64,000 nucleotides of DNA from Verrucomicrobiota bacterium. GTDB lineage: Bacteria > Verrucomicrobiota > Verrucomicrobiia > JADLBR01. Shown piece by piece: positions 9,016 through 18,818 of the stretch. The stretch spans positions 32,233 through 96,232 of the forward strand of contig JAKQKQ010000092.1 in NCBI GenBank assembly GCA_029560585.1. The letters are read 5' to 3'. Under the pieces are notes generated by a model, which was not told where the DNA came from, ran no database searches, and was given only the letters and a program-made list of their open reading frames with translations. Both the position numbers and the translations under genes were made by a program. Position 1 is the stretch's first letter. Every line of letters begins with the position of its first letter.

Positions 9016-9456
9016 ATGCGGGCACGAATCATTCTCCCTCTCGCCATTGGCCTCGTCGTCGGTTCCCTGCAAGGTGCCCCTGCGACCCCGGCCCCAGGCT
9101 CCCCCGAGCGCAAGGCCATATGCGACGCCGTGCGACATCATTTGGCCGCAAGCCGGGGTCCCTCCGTTGAAAATCGTCTCTTCAAAATCGACGCGCTTCG
9201 GGTGGACGGCGAGTTCGCCTACTTCGAGGGTTTCTTCGCCCATCCCGACGGCACACCCTCCGGCGTCGGAACCGCCGATGACATCGTCTTCAACATCTTC
9301 CTGAAGCGGGTCGCCGAAACTTGGCGGGTGATCCAAGATCTTTCGCGGACCGACGTCCCATCCGAAAGCGAACAAGAGACCATCCGCCGCGATTTCCCCC
9401 AAGAGATTCCCACATCCATCATCCCGTCATTCTGGCGCAAGATCCTTGCCAGATGA
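9016..9456 (+). CDS. Small exported protein of unknown function
   Basis: A 146-residue protein I cannot assign to a named family. Residues 1-21 (MRARIILPLAIGLVVGSLQG) form a clear signal peptide. The mature part, with KAICDAVRHHL, LFKIDALRVDGEFAYFEGFF and a segment DIVFNIFLKRVAETWRVIQD, looks like a compact alpha+beta domain of the kind found in small periplasmic proteins that measure a residual activity or bind a ligand. It stands alone: the lyase/glycosidase pair is 200 bases upstream and the convergent kinase gene ends 10 bases downstream. The start ATG 9016 fits the signal peptide exactly. Confidence 0.7.
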   Translation: MRARIILPLAIGLVVGSLQGAPATPAPGSPERKAICDAVRHHLAASRGPSVENRLFKIDALRVDGEFAYFEGFFAHPDGTPSGVGTADDIVFNIFLKRVAETWRVIQDLSRTDVPSESEQETIRRDFPQEIPTSIIPSFWRKILAR

Positions 9457-9466
9457 TCGCGTGCTC

Positions 9467-12073
9467 TCATTGGCTGGAATCGCCCTCAATCGCCGCCCGC
9501 AATTTCTCTCGCAGGCCTGCAATCTCGAATGGCTTCTGCAAAAAGCCGGCCAGACCCCGTCCCGCGAATCGGTTCGTCGCATCCTGCTCGTTGTAGCCAC
9601 TCGTCAGGACGATCCGGGCGCCAGGCCGAATCCGCCGCATCTCCCGGAATGCCTCCTCCCCGCTCAGCCGTGGCATGGTCATGTCCAGAACCACGGCACT
9701 GATCTCATCGGCGTGCTCACGAAACATCGCCACGCCCTGAACGCCATCCTCCGCCAACAACACCCGGAAACCGAGGTGCTCCAGCATTCTCTCACCGACC
9801 ACCCGCACGGCCTCGTCGTCGTCCACCAGGAGAATGACCCCCCCACCGAGCCGCTTATCAATCTCAACGCTTTCCCCCTTCTCCGTCGCCATATTTCGCG
9901 ACGCGGGAAGCAACACTTTCACCGTCGTGCCCACCCCCGGCTCACTCTGGACACGGATCGTGCCGCAGTGGCCACGGACGATCCCCAGCGTCGCCGCCAG
10001 ACCCAACCCCCGACCCGAGAACTTCGTCGAAAAGAAAGGATCAAAGATCCGGCGCCGCGTTTCCTCGTCCATCCCGCAGCCGGTGTCTCCCACCTCCACG
10101 AACACATACGTTCCCGCAGGGAGTTCATCGTGGAGATAGATGCTTCGCAGTTCTTCGCCGCAGCAGACCTGCGCGCCGGTCGTCACGGTCACAGTCCCTT
10201 CTCTCTCCCCGATCGCCTCGGAGGCGTTGATCACGAGATTCAGGAGGATCTGCCGCAACTGCGTCGCGTCCCCATCCACGGCAGGGAGCGGCTGGGCGAG
10301 ATTCAGTCCGAGCACGGCCTTCTTTGATAACGAGACCTCGAGCAGTTTCCGCATCTGGGCGACCAGGGTGGATAGATCCAGTGCCTCGACGACAAATCGC
10401 CCTTTTCCCGAATAGGCCAGCATCTGGCGACACAGCTCCGTGGCCCGTTGCGCCGTCTCTCTCAGCAACGCCAAGTCCGATCGCGCGGGATGCCCCGGCT
10501 CAAGACGGACCAGCGCCAGTTCCGAGCTTCCAAGAATTCCGCACAACAGATTGTTGAAATCGTGAGCAATGCCACCCGCCAGCACGCCAAGGCTCTCCAG
10601 CTTCTGCGCCTGCTGCACGCGCCGCTCCAACTCGATGCGCTCTTGCTGGACCCTCTGCCTCTCGGTGATGTCACGGGCCACCGCATAGATGTGGTGCCCA
10701 CTGGGGAGCGCGCGCCACTCGATCCAGCGGTACGAGCCGTCGCGGCAACGGAAACGGTTGACGAAATTCAGAACATCTCGCTGCGCGGCCAGATCGGCAA
10801 TCGCGGCCCGCGTGCTCGCCATGTCATCCGGGTGCACGAAATCCAAGAATGCCTTCCCCGTCAGTTCCTCGAGGGAATAGCCCAGGGTGCGAGCCCACTC
10901 CGGATTCAACCGGCGGAAGTGCCCGCCCGTGTCCGCGATACACAGAAGATCCAGGCTGCCTGTGAAATAGCGGTCCAATTCCTCCGTCTTGGCCCGCAGG
11001 GCTTCCTCCATCATCGCCGTCTGGAGCACTTGCGCCGTCGTGTTCGCCACGTTCTGCAGCAACGCGTCCTCGTCGGCAGTGATCTCGTGTCGGCTAAAGA
11101 GCGCCAGCACGCCGATCGGCTTGCCCGCCGACGAAAGCAAACGATAACCGGCGAATGCAACCAACCCCAGCCGACGCGCCCATTCGTGGTCGTGCACCCG
11201 CGCATCATGCGCGGCATCGTTCGTGATGAACTTCGCCTCATCACCTGCGGCGACACGGCCTATCTTATAGGCGCCAAATGGGACCCGGCGATGCTGCTCA
11301 CCATCCAGGTGCGTATAGCGTCCCGAACTCGCGACCAGATGCAGACAGCGCTCGTGATCGCGACATGTGTGCCGGTCCTCCCTGGCCTCGGCATGGAAGC
11401 ATCCCGCCTTGCAGAGGTCCCCGGGCCTCACGATCCAGATCCGCGCGAAATCGCTGCCGAAGATGTCCACGACTGCCTGAGTGATCATCTTGAGCTTTCC
11501 GTCCAGAGGCTCGGGGAGAAGCAGTCGCTCCTTCAGGTGATTGAGCAGCGCCATGCGCAGCTCGGCGCGTCTCCGCTCAGTGAGGTTCCGCCAAAGGCTC
11601 ACGATGCGTTTACCTTCAGGCACGGCCATGACCATCGCGTTGATCTCGACCGGCTGCAGTCGGCCGTCGGCCATCAGATAGTCCACCTCGAGATTCCTGA
11701 TCGAACCGCTCTCCAAGCAATCGCCCATCGCGCGCTCCAACCGTTGTTGATCCCGTGGTGGCGCCCACTCAACAACGGAACGGCCTTTCACCTGACACAG
11801 ATCAGTACGACCTGCCAGTTGCGCGTATTCGCGATTCGCCTCGATGATTCGCCCCTTCTCATCCAAAATTACAAATCCGATGCCGGTGGCCGCCAGCAGC
11901 CTCGTGAACCAGCCATCGCTCCCCCCGCCGCACCCCACCTCCGCAGCCTCTCCTCCACTCGCCCGTCCCACCCCGGCCGCGTCTCTGACCGGCCTGTCAC
12001 TCCGGCGTTTCGGTGATTGTTTGTGGCGGACCTTCCTTTTCTCAACCCGTGTCGGTCTCTGGCGCCCGCTCAT
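9467..12073 (-). CDS. Cytosolic hybrid histidine kinase (PAS-GAF-PAS-HisKA-HATPase-REC)
   Basis: Two-component sensor of about 868 residues without a transmembrane segment, so it should read an intracellular signal. In order: basic linker, PAS near residues 58-170, a GAF domain near 185-355 (many Cys/His, including HTCRDHERCLH, could bind metal or haem), a second PAS near 375-490, HisKA with phospho-acceptor His in GGIAHDFNNLL, HATPase with N box NLVINASEAIGE and G boxes, then a receiver domain with phospho-acceptor Asp in VVLDMTMPRLSG and the LQKPFE lysine. This H-box type with attached receiver commonly feeds a NtrC-like regulator, but none is nearby. I chose ATG 12073, preceded by GGTGAAAGGATT; the frame is open to 12160, with ATG 12106 an alternative. 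Confidence 0.9.
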   Translation of the reverse strand: MSGRQRPTRVEKRKVRHKQSPKRRSDRPVRDAAGVGRASGGEAAEVGCGGGSDGWFTRLLAATGIGFVILDEKGRIIEANREYAQLAGRTDLCQVKGRSVVEWAPPRDQQRLERAMGDCLESGSIRNLEVDYLMADGRLQPVEINAMVMAVPEGKRIVSLWRNLTERRRAELRMALLNHLKERLLLPEPLDGKLKMITQAVVDIFGSDFARIWIVRPGDLCKAGCFHAEAREDRHTCRDHERCLHLVASSGRYTHLDGEQHRRVPFGAYKIGRVAAGDEAKFITNDAAHDARVHDHEWARRLGLVAFAGYRLLSSAGKPIGVLALFSRHEITADEDALLQNVANTTAQVLQTAMMEEALRAKTEELDRYFTGSLDLLCIADTGGHFRRLNPEWARTLGYSLEELTGKAFLDFVHPDDMASTRAAIADLAAQRDVLNFVNRFRCRDGSYRWIEWRALPSGHHIYAVARDITERQRVQQERIELERRVQQAQKLESLGVLAGGIAHDFNNLLCGILGSSELALVRLEPGHPARSDLALLRETAQRATELCRQMLAYSGKGRFVVEALDLSTLVAQMRKLLEVSLSKKAVLGLNLAQPLPAVDGDATQLRQILLNLVINASEAIGEREGTVTVTTGAQVCCGEELRSIYLHDELPAGTYVFVEVGDTGCGMDEETRRRIFDPFFSTKFSGRGLGLAATLGIVRGHCGTIRVQSEPGVGTTVKVLLPASRNMATEKGESVEIDKRLGGGVILLVDDDEAVRVVGERMLEHLGFRVLLAEDGVQGVAMFREHADEISAVVLDMTMPRLSGEEAFREMRRIRPGARIVLTSGYNEQDATNRFAGRGLAGFLQKPFEIAGLREKLRAAIEGDSSQ

Positions 12074-12235
12074 AATCCTTTCACCCCTTCTCAAGGGACC
12101 GGTCATTCCCTCATCATCACATCGTCTTCGGACGGGCGCCCTTCCACGGGTTGGCCCCATCGCTCAGGCACCGGCCAATCACCGCCCGAACCTCAGTACA
12201 GCGAAGTCCATCGGTTCAAAAAGCAACCGGACCCG

Positions 12236-13046
12236 TCAGCCCTCGCATTCGACCGGCCGTCCGCTCAGCACATCGACCCCGACTAGTTTCTCCCCTTGCC
12301 CGAGTTTCGCCAGATCGAATTTCACCAGCGGCTCGAGCCGCTGCGAGCCCATGTTGGCGACCACGGCGATGAGCCCGTGGCCCGGCCGATTGTAAATGCT
12401 GACTTTTAGGTCGTCGGAATCCGTCCCCACAAACTCTCTGTTCTCCCAATAGGGCAACCACCTCGCGCCCCTGCGCCCGAGACTGTCCATGGCCTTCCAT
12501 AGGCGAGACGAGATGTCTATATCGCCGACGCGCTGCGGGTGCACGAAAACATCGTGCAGGAGGGCGCACCCCATGGGCTCCCGTCGGCTGAACGGATCCG
12601 ATGGGTACCAGAGTAGTTCGGCGGGGACGCCCCAATTGTGGCCCATGAACTCGCAACGAAACGCATCAAGCGGCAGGATCGCGGGGGTGGAAGGCTGCCG
12701 CTTGATCGATTGCAGATGTTCACCGTTCCAGTAACTCGTGGCAAACGCCACGGTCGGGATCGTCATGCAGCTCGACTGGCGCACGTTCACCCGGCCGCAG
12801 GGCTTTCGGGATCTCACAATCGTCTAGATGCGCCGCATCATCGAGCGCACCGCGAATATCGGCCACGTCTTGTCGACGGAGCCATCGGCCCTGCACGCGC
12901 CGCAGCCGTGGTTCCTCTTGGCGCAGCTGATCGCCATGCGTGGTCCTCGTGTACGCCTGGATGTCGGTCCAGTGCTCGTGAAAGCAGATCGTCCGGACGC
13001 CGGCAGAACTCATGGCCCATCCGTTCTCAAACGACAATCGTGTCAC
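12236..13046 (-). pseudogene. Remnant of a DUF6067-type glycosidase gene (internal deletion plus TAG)
   Basis: Two pieces of one protein family are visible in different frames. The upstream piece (about 13046-12935) reads SAGVRTICFHEHWTDIQAY, typical of the catalytic-barrel start of DUF6067 proteins. A second piece in another frame reads RNHGCGACRADGSVDKTWPI, then MMRRI, a TAG stop at 12826-12824, then SRKPCGRVNVRQSS, IPTVAFATSYWNGEH and the C-terminal part ending SGRPVECEG. In the family these blocks are separated by a couple of hundred residues, so a large internal deletion changed frame, and a nonsense codon sits where a tyrosine would fit. The 5' end is also missing: the remnant begins at the stop of the PPC-domain gene. 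Not functional as read. Confidence 0.75.
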
Positions 13047-15397
13047 AAAGGCGCGCCGGATACGATTCGGAAAGGGATCGCCGGGAGCGTGGCGAGCGGC
13101 ACACGCGCCCGACCGGCGGCACGAGAGCCCCCGAAGGTGCTGAAGATGAGGTTCCCCTCCCGGCCCGGTTTGAGTTTGGCCGGATCGGCGCGAATTGCGA
13201 TCTCGGCGCCGGCGCGAGAGTAAGTGATCTTCTCGATCATTACGCCCTCAGGAGGTTCGTCACACTCCAGCTGTCCCTTCGGCAGGACAACACCCGGTGC
13301 CCCACCAAAACGGATCTGTGCGACTCCGCCGGCGGGGATCGCCAGCGGCATTTCTCCCAAGATCTGAGGACCAACCTTTCCGCCTGCCTTGCCCGATACG
13401 ACCACCTTGAATTCCTTGGCGGGTACCAGATGCCGATATTCGAACGCCTGCATCCTGTCATCCGCAGGCACAGCCGAATGGACGACATCCCGCCCGTCAA
13501 TCGCGGCGCGCCCCACAATGCCCAGATTCACCGGTTCGGGCACGGAATTCGGCGGAGCCGTCAGGGTGAGACGCACCCGATCCTCACCCGCCGGAATGCG
13601 ACCGCCACCTAGCGCAAAACCCTCGGGCGCACCGGCGAAAGCCAGGTCAATCTCTCCCGAGAAACCGTCCTTGCGCATGGCATAAACCGTGATCGGCACG
13701 GTTGCTCCGGCCGCGATGCCCAGACCGCTGGGCACGACCCGGAGGGCGAAATCCGGTCGCGGTGAACTCATGCGCAGTCGGTAACCGAAATCTGGGCCAC
13801 CCTTGCCCTGGACGTCGCACAGGCGCAACCGATAGACCCCGTCGCTCGGCAGCTTGGCCATCACGAATGAGTCGGCGTGGTGGGTGTCGAGCCCGCGGCC
13901 CCTGTCTTCAAAATCATCGTTGAATGCGACGCGGCCGCCGGATGGATCGATAAGCTCCAGCACTGCATCGAGTGGAGAATCGAGCCGGCGGGCCAGCACT
14001 TCTGCTGCCACCCCTTGGCCGGCGCGGCCCTCAAAGACAAATGCGTCGGAGTCACCGGGCGGATCGATTCGGCCGTTGATGATGATCGGCAAGCTCACAC
14101 GCTGCGGCCTCGCGGTCGAATTAGGTTCCTTCTCCGGGGATTCCGGGAGGCTATCGAGCACAAAGGGCTCTGCGTTGGACGCCGCCTCCCCCCTGCGGAC
14201 GGAGATCGGATGGAGCCCCGGCTCAGTTTCTGCGGCACCCACTGTCATCATATCCGCCGGGAGGTTCCAACCCCTGAGCGCTACGTCGGTGGTTGTCCCC
14301 ACCCTGCCACCCAAGGGAAAAAGTCCTGTCAGGAACGGCAGCTCCCCGATGACAATTCGATACACGAAGTCCTCCCGTCCCCTGTAAAGGGCGTCACGGA
14401 TCTCCATCACGTAGGTGCCATCCGCAGGGACCTCGTAGCTGAGAACCGGATCGGGCCGGAAATGGAAGTCGTCGTCAAAGGCCACTTCTCGTCCCCGGGC
14501 ATCATAGAGGATCAGCGCGGCCTGGAACCAACCGGGAACCGCGTCGGCGATATAAGGGATCAGGCTCCGCGCGCTTGCCGCGAAGACCAGTCGCTGTCCC
14601 TTGTGGGCGGCGAACCGATATCGGTCAACGCCCTTGGCTGTGATCTGGCCATTGACGATGCCAGGCAGGCTGGAGATCTCCGAGGGAAACTCGGGCGGCG
14701 GTGCCTGACCACGATACTCGGGCTTCTTGGGCGGGGGCGTTTCAGGACTGGTGGCTGCGGCATCCTCGGCAATTTCCGGCAACTGGTCCACGCAGAACAC
14801 CAACGGGTTGCTCAGCGCCGTGTCCGTCGCCAATCGGATCTCCCGTTGGCCCAGTTCGGCGTCGGCCGCCGCCGTGATCCGCACCAGAATCGTGTCGGCG
14901 ATGGCCGGGCTGGCGGGTTTCCGGACCTTGGCGTTCTTCGCCAGTTTCGCGCGAAGGGCGGCCAGCATCCGTTCGTCTTCCCCGCCCCACATAGGTGCCT
15001 GCGCGCTTGCCGACGCACCCTTGTTCCCGCGCCGCTTCTCGGCCTCCGTGGCGGCGCGTTTTCGCTTCTCCAAGGCTTGGAGTTGCATCTGCAACTCCTG
15101 GGCCATCTTCCGGTTCAGCGGCTCGTTGTACGAAACAACCACGGCATCGACGTCACCGCCGGACACGAATGCTCGCTTGACCCCTTTCAACGACTGCCCC
15201 CCGACCGTCACCTGCAGCTCCGTGCCCCGGCGAACGCCCGCCGGATAGACATAGCCGATGCTCACGCCTCCCGCCTGTTGGGAATGGGATGTCGCAGGAA
15301 ACCCCAAGAGCGCCGGCGCGACGAGGAGCGCGCCAAAGCCCCGCCACCTCAGGGCCCGCCGGGAACGGCACACCGCCGCATGAAGCCGCGCCATCAC
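13043..15397 (-). CDS. Exported PPC-domain (pre-peptidase C-terminal) protein
   Basis: A 784-residue secreted protein typical of Planctomycetes and Verrucomicrobia, where such genes accompany DUF1501 and DUF1549/DUF1553 genes. The first 40 residues are a basic, Ala/Leu-rich signal peptide ending near SHSQQA. An IPT-like strand region follows (IGYVYPAGVRRGTELQVTVGG), then a charged helix around 105-160, a first PPC domain about 255-350 (RYRFAAHKGQRLVF, AFDDDFHFRPDP), a second about 450-555 (AFVFEGRAGQGVAAEVLA, AFNDDFEDRGRG), and beta-rich C-terminal domains. It is a paralogue of the protein at 54354-56666: both share VPGWFQA, FVYRI.IGELPF and ADSFVM/ADSYLM blocks in the same order. Here the DUF1501 partner is absent and a decayed DUF6067 gene lies directly downstream. 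Confidence 0.85.
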   Translation of the reverse strand: MMARLHAAVCRSRRALRWRGFGALLVAPALLGFPATSHSQQAGGVSIGYVYPAGVRRGTELQVTVGGQSLKGVKRAFVSGGDVDAVVVSYNEPLNRKMAQELQMQLQALEKRKRAATEAEKRRGNKGASASAQAPMWGGEDERMLAALRAKLAKNAKVRKPASPAIADTILVRITAAADAELGQREIRLATDTALSNPLVFCVDQLPEIAEDAAATSPETPPPKKPEYRGQAPPPEFPSEISSLPGIVNGQITAKGVDRYRFAAHKGQRLVFAASARSLIPYIADAVPGWFQAALILYDARGREVAFDDDFHFRPDPVLSYEVPADGTYVMEIRDALYRGREDFVYRIVIGELPFLTGLFPLGGRVGTTTDVALRGWNLPADMMTVGAAETEPGLHPISVRRGEAASNAEPFVLDSLPESPEKEPNSTARPQRVSLPIIINGRIDPPGDSDAFVFEGRAGQGVAAEVLARRLDSPLDAVLELIDPSGGRVAFNDDFEDRGRGLDTHHADSFVMAKLPSDGVYRLRLCDVQGKGGPDFGYRLRMSSPRPDFALRVVPSGLGIAAGATVPITVYAMRKDGFSGEIDLAFAGAPEGFALGGGRIPAGEDRVRLTLTAPPNSVPEPVNLGIVGRAAIDGRDVVHSAVPADDRMQAFEYRHLVPAKEFKVVVSGKAGGKVGPQILGEMPLAIPAGGVAQIRFGGAPGVVLPKGQLECDEPPEGVMIEKITYSRAGAEIAIRADPAKLKPGREGNLIFSTFGGSRAAGRARVPLATLPAIPFRIVSGAPL

Positions 15398-15693
15398 CCA
15401 TTGATCCTATCGACGCCCATCGCCGCCCTCAAGGCATCTGTGACTCTGGCCCGAATTCTCATCCCCCATGGCATCCCCCCAGTGTCAGCCCGAACCGGTC
15501 TGCTCAGGGCAGGCCACTCGCACATCCCCAATCGGACTTTTACATTATCTTAAAAATTTCCCCGCCACCCCGAAACATCGTCTTAACAAACCGGGTGTCT
15601 ATTACATGTAGATCGAGAACCCGTCTAACCAGCGAAAGCACGGGACGAGTCGTCCGGGCGGAAACTCGATCCACTGAATCTTGAGGTGATCAG

Positions 15694-18600
15694 ATGCATC
15701 GGTTTTCCATCTATCACTTGTGGGCAGTGTCGATCATCGGCGCAGCAATGCCGGGGTTTGCGCAATCACAATCCACCCCAGGGAACGATTCGCCCATTCA
15801 CGTCACGTTTGTCATCCACTTCGATCCCCTGCCCGCGCCACAAGGGCGGGTGCCGCGCTGGGCCTACGAGGCCGAGCGTGACAATCTGGCGTGGCTCTCG
15901 GACTACCTGGATCGGTTGGAGAAAGAAAAGGGCATCGAATTCGTTCCGCGCCTGACGCTAGAGATGGCCGGGGACCACGCCGAATGGTATCTCGAGGACG
16001 AAACCGGCCTTGAGCTTCTTCGGCGCCTGCACCGCAAGGGCATCCACTGCTTCGGCACGCACTTCCACAGGAACCTCCGCAGGGGAAACCACCTCTGGAT
16101 CGACACGGCGTCTCCCGAATCGAGTCGCCAGGTCACCCAGGACCACATTTCGATGGTGGACCGGTTGATCGCCAAGGTCATCGGAAGCACCGATCCGAAA
16201 GTCATTCGCGCGGCCAATCGAATTATCACCGGCCATTTTGTCGATCTCGAACTCGCCGCGAAGGAAGGCTTCGACACGCTAACCGGCGGCCGCAACGAGG
16301 CTATGAACCTGTTCTTCGATCACGACGTATATAACCCGTGGCGACCTGCCGACGAATGGCCGTTGGCAGAAGACCTCCAGAGCCGATGGATCCTGGTTCC
16401 GCAGGCGCCCGTGCTCGGCCAGATCGGCGAGCACGCACCGCTGCCCGAAGGGGTTTCCGAGGCATACACCGCCGGGATGCACCAGATCTGGCAGGATCTC
16501 AGCGTGCCCGCGATGCGGCGCAAGTTTCTTCACCTCTACCTCGAATGCCAGAGTTCCAGGGCGCCCAGGATATGGGTCTTCGGATGGCACGAGCACACCA
16601 GCGACATCTTTCCCGACGATGCCCCGCACAGACAGAGAAAGTTCCGTGGCGCCGTCACCGAATTCGTCGGATGGCTCAACGCAAATTTCATCGGCACGAG
16701 TGATTCCGGGCACGGGCCCGTCGCTCGTTACTCGACCACCGAAGAAGTCCGCGAGGCGTTTCTGTCGTGGGAGAAGGCATATCCGCGACGATCCTCATTC
16801 AACTATGATGCGCGCACACCCGACTGGGAGAAATTCCCATACCATCTGAAGGGGCTGGCATGGGCACTCATCTGTTCCCACCACGATCGCCAAATCGACC
16901 ACTTCAAGGCCCAGGGCGTCCACGTCCATAAGCTGTCAAAAACCCCGGCGCGCAACTGGGAACTCCGCGACGGTGCTGTAACCGCCACCGCCCCGGTTTC
17001 CGACATCTACCTTCTTTGGAGTGATCGGGGTGATGCCGTCATCGACTTCTCTGGCACGATCCCGGGCCGCGCAGAACGAATGGCGGGAGCAGGCGGCGCG
17101 AGGACGGTCGTTGAGACTGGAAAGCTGGTCATTGGCAATGAACCGATCATTCTGCGGTCGACCGCGCCCACCCCGCCGGCGCAGGCCGACAAAGGGCCCC
17201 GAATGCCCATCCAGTTCCGGATGAATGTGAATTGGTTTCCGGGCGATGATGCGGCGCGGGAAAACTGCCGCCTGTTGCGCAGGCATCTGGAGCTTTTCAA
17301 ACAATCCGGCGTGAAGGCAAGCTACTGGTTCACCGGCCTCGGGGCTGAGCAAATCCAACGGCTCGATCCAGAATTTCTCCGACTTCTCAACGACGGGGGC
17401 ATGCCAGTGGTGCACCATGGCGCGAACCGACCACCGAGACCCCAGCCCATCGATCGCGTCCGGGGCGAAAGCTGGGATGAGGATGTGCAGGCCATCATGG
17501 ACTACGAGTCGTGTGCCATCGATCCCGGCACGGGTCACCTGGATAAGGCACAGACGGGCGGACTGAAGATGATGCAGCAGATGTTCGGGGGCCGCATCAC
17601 GGCAACCGGCCGTTTCTTCGAGGCATCAATCCTGTATGTCACCAAGCAATTCGGCTGTCGGGCGATGATCGGGCTAAAGGGCAACACCGGCGCCAGCACG
17701 GAGGCCGGGTGGTTTCTTGGTATGAAGGGCATGCCCGACGCCATTTCGATCGCGCCCGGGCTGATCCGCCAGGCGGCCGCCGGTCAAGCCGACCTATTCC
17801 GCGTGATCGAGGAGTCTCTCGCCCAGCATCGGACCGGCGGTGTTCAATCCATTGCCGTGCTGGTACACGATCATGACTTCCTGGACGGATCGACGTCCAT
17901 TCGAGAGCGAGGCAGCCCCGCCGGTTCAGCCGATCTCCAACACCGTTTCTGGGAGACGTACGAGAAACTCGTCAATTGGGCTGCGGCTCACCCACGGCTC
18001 AAGGTGGTCACCTTCGAGGAAATCCTCGACCAGATCTCGGATGACAGGGTGAAGACCGTGACGCGCGACGCATTGCTCCAAGCTGCCGCAGTCGTCGTCG
18101 CCTCCCCAGCCGCACCTCCCGAATACATAGACGTGGGCGGTGATTATCTCTCGCTTGCCGACGCATTCCAGGCTTTCGCCTTTGCCCTCGCACATTTTGC
18201 GCAACACGGTGAACTGCCCCATCATGTCGAGGCGCGCGACATCCTCGGCCCCACCCACTACCGCGCCGAGGAACGGCCGGAACGCGGGACCCTCGAGTTC
18301 GCGCAGGGCGAGGATCACCTCCGCGTCAGAGGTGCCCCCCCCATCGACCCGCGAAGCGTCCCCACCACCCCAAAACCGCAATCCGCCCAGATCGAAACTC
18401 CGGGACCAAAGGTCATCTCCGCCGCCAAAGTGCTCGATCTCTCGAGGGAGATACCATCGGATGTGATCGTCGATGAAATGGATGTCAATCCGGCGGTCTT
18501 CCTGCAGTTGATGGCGCAGACAATCCAGAATATCCACGCCACAAGGGAATGCGGGACCGCGCGCATCCACGGTGACGTCAACGTCCTGCCCCGCCAGGTA

Positions 18601-18717
18601 CAGCAGAATGTGCTGGCCGATGCTCTGACCAAACTGCAGTTCTGGACGTTCAAGCCAGAACGCTGGAATGGCCCCAACTCAGGCTCCCAAACGACCAGAC
18701 CCACACCCGCTCATTGA
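15694..18717 (+). CDS. Large exported protein with two polysaccharide-deacetylase-like halves
   Basis: A 1007-residue exported protein. Residues 1-25 form a signal peptide ending MPGFAQS. Residues about 30-340 and about 505-790 both look like divergent NodB-type (beta/alpha)7 barrels: the first has VTFVIHFDPLP and HCFGTHFHRN, the second has FRMNVNWFPGDDAAREN, KASYWFTGLG, PVVHHGANRP and LVHDHDF. The standard Asp-Asp and HxxxH zinc motifs are not cleanly preserved in either, so catalysis is unproven. The C-terminal 180 residues contain two stretches (YLSLADAFQAFAFALAHF then ELPHHVEARDILG; VFLQLMAQTIQNIHA) that resemble pseudomurein-binding-type repeats. The start is secure: GAGGTGATCAG lies directly before ATG 15694. 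It stands between the oppositely directed PPC gene and the cupin gene. Confidence 0.7.
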   Translation: MHRFSIYHLWAVSIIGAAMPGFAQSQSTPGNDSPIHVTFVIHFDPLPAPQGRVPRWAYEAERDNLAWLSDYLDRLEKEKGIEFVPRLTLEMAGDHAEWYLEDETGLELLRRLHRKGIHCFGTHFHRNLRRGNHLWIDTASPESSRQVTQDHISMVDRLIAKVIGSTDPKVIRAANRIITGHFVDLELAAKEGFDTLTGGRNEAMNLFFDHDVYNPWRPADEWPLAEDLQSRWILVPQAPVLGQIGEHAPLPEGVSEAYTAGMHQIWQDLSVPAMRRKFLHLYLECQSSRAPRIWVFGWHEHTSDIFPDDAPHRQRKFRGAVTEFVGWLNANFIGTSDSGHGPVARYSTTEEVREAFLSWEKAYPRRSSFNYDARTPDWEKFPYHLKGLAWALICSHHDRQIDHFKAQGVHVHKLSKTPARNWELRDGAVTATAPVSDIYLLWSDRGDAVIDFSGTIPGRAERMAGAGGARTVVETGKLVIGNEPIILRSTAPTPPAQADKGPRMPIQFRMNVNWFPGDDAARENCRLLRRHLELFKQSGVKASYWFTGLGAEQIQRLDPEFLRLLNDGGMPVVHHGANRPPRPQPIDRVRGESWDEDVQAIMDYESCAIDPGTGHLDKAQTGGLKMMQQMFGGRITATGRFFEASILYVTKQFGCRAMIGLKGNTGASTEAGWFLGMKGMPDAISIAPGLIRQAAAGQADLFRVIEESLAQHRTGGVQSIAVLVHDHDFLDGSTSIRERGSPAGSADLQHRFWETYEKLVNWAAAHPRLKVVTFEEILDQISDDRVKTVTRDALLQAAAVVVASPAAPPEYIDVGGDYLSLADAFQAFAFALAHFAQHGELPHHVEARDILGPTHYRAEERPERGTLEFAQGEDHLRVRGAPPIDPRSVPTTPKPQSAQIETPGPKVISAAKVLDLSREIPSDVIVDEMDVNPAVFLQLMAQTIQNIHATRECGTARIHGDVNVLPRQVQQNVLADALTKLQFWTFKPERWNGPNSGSQTTRPTPAH

Positions 18718-18818
18718 CGCGCGCGAGACCGCGCGCGGGCCGGGCATCGCCACGATATGGAGCGCGCAGGCCCCGCGGCCATTATTAGTTGTTCACAACT
18801 GGAAATGTAGCGCAAGTG

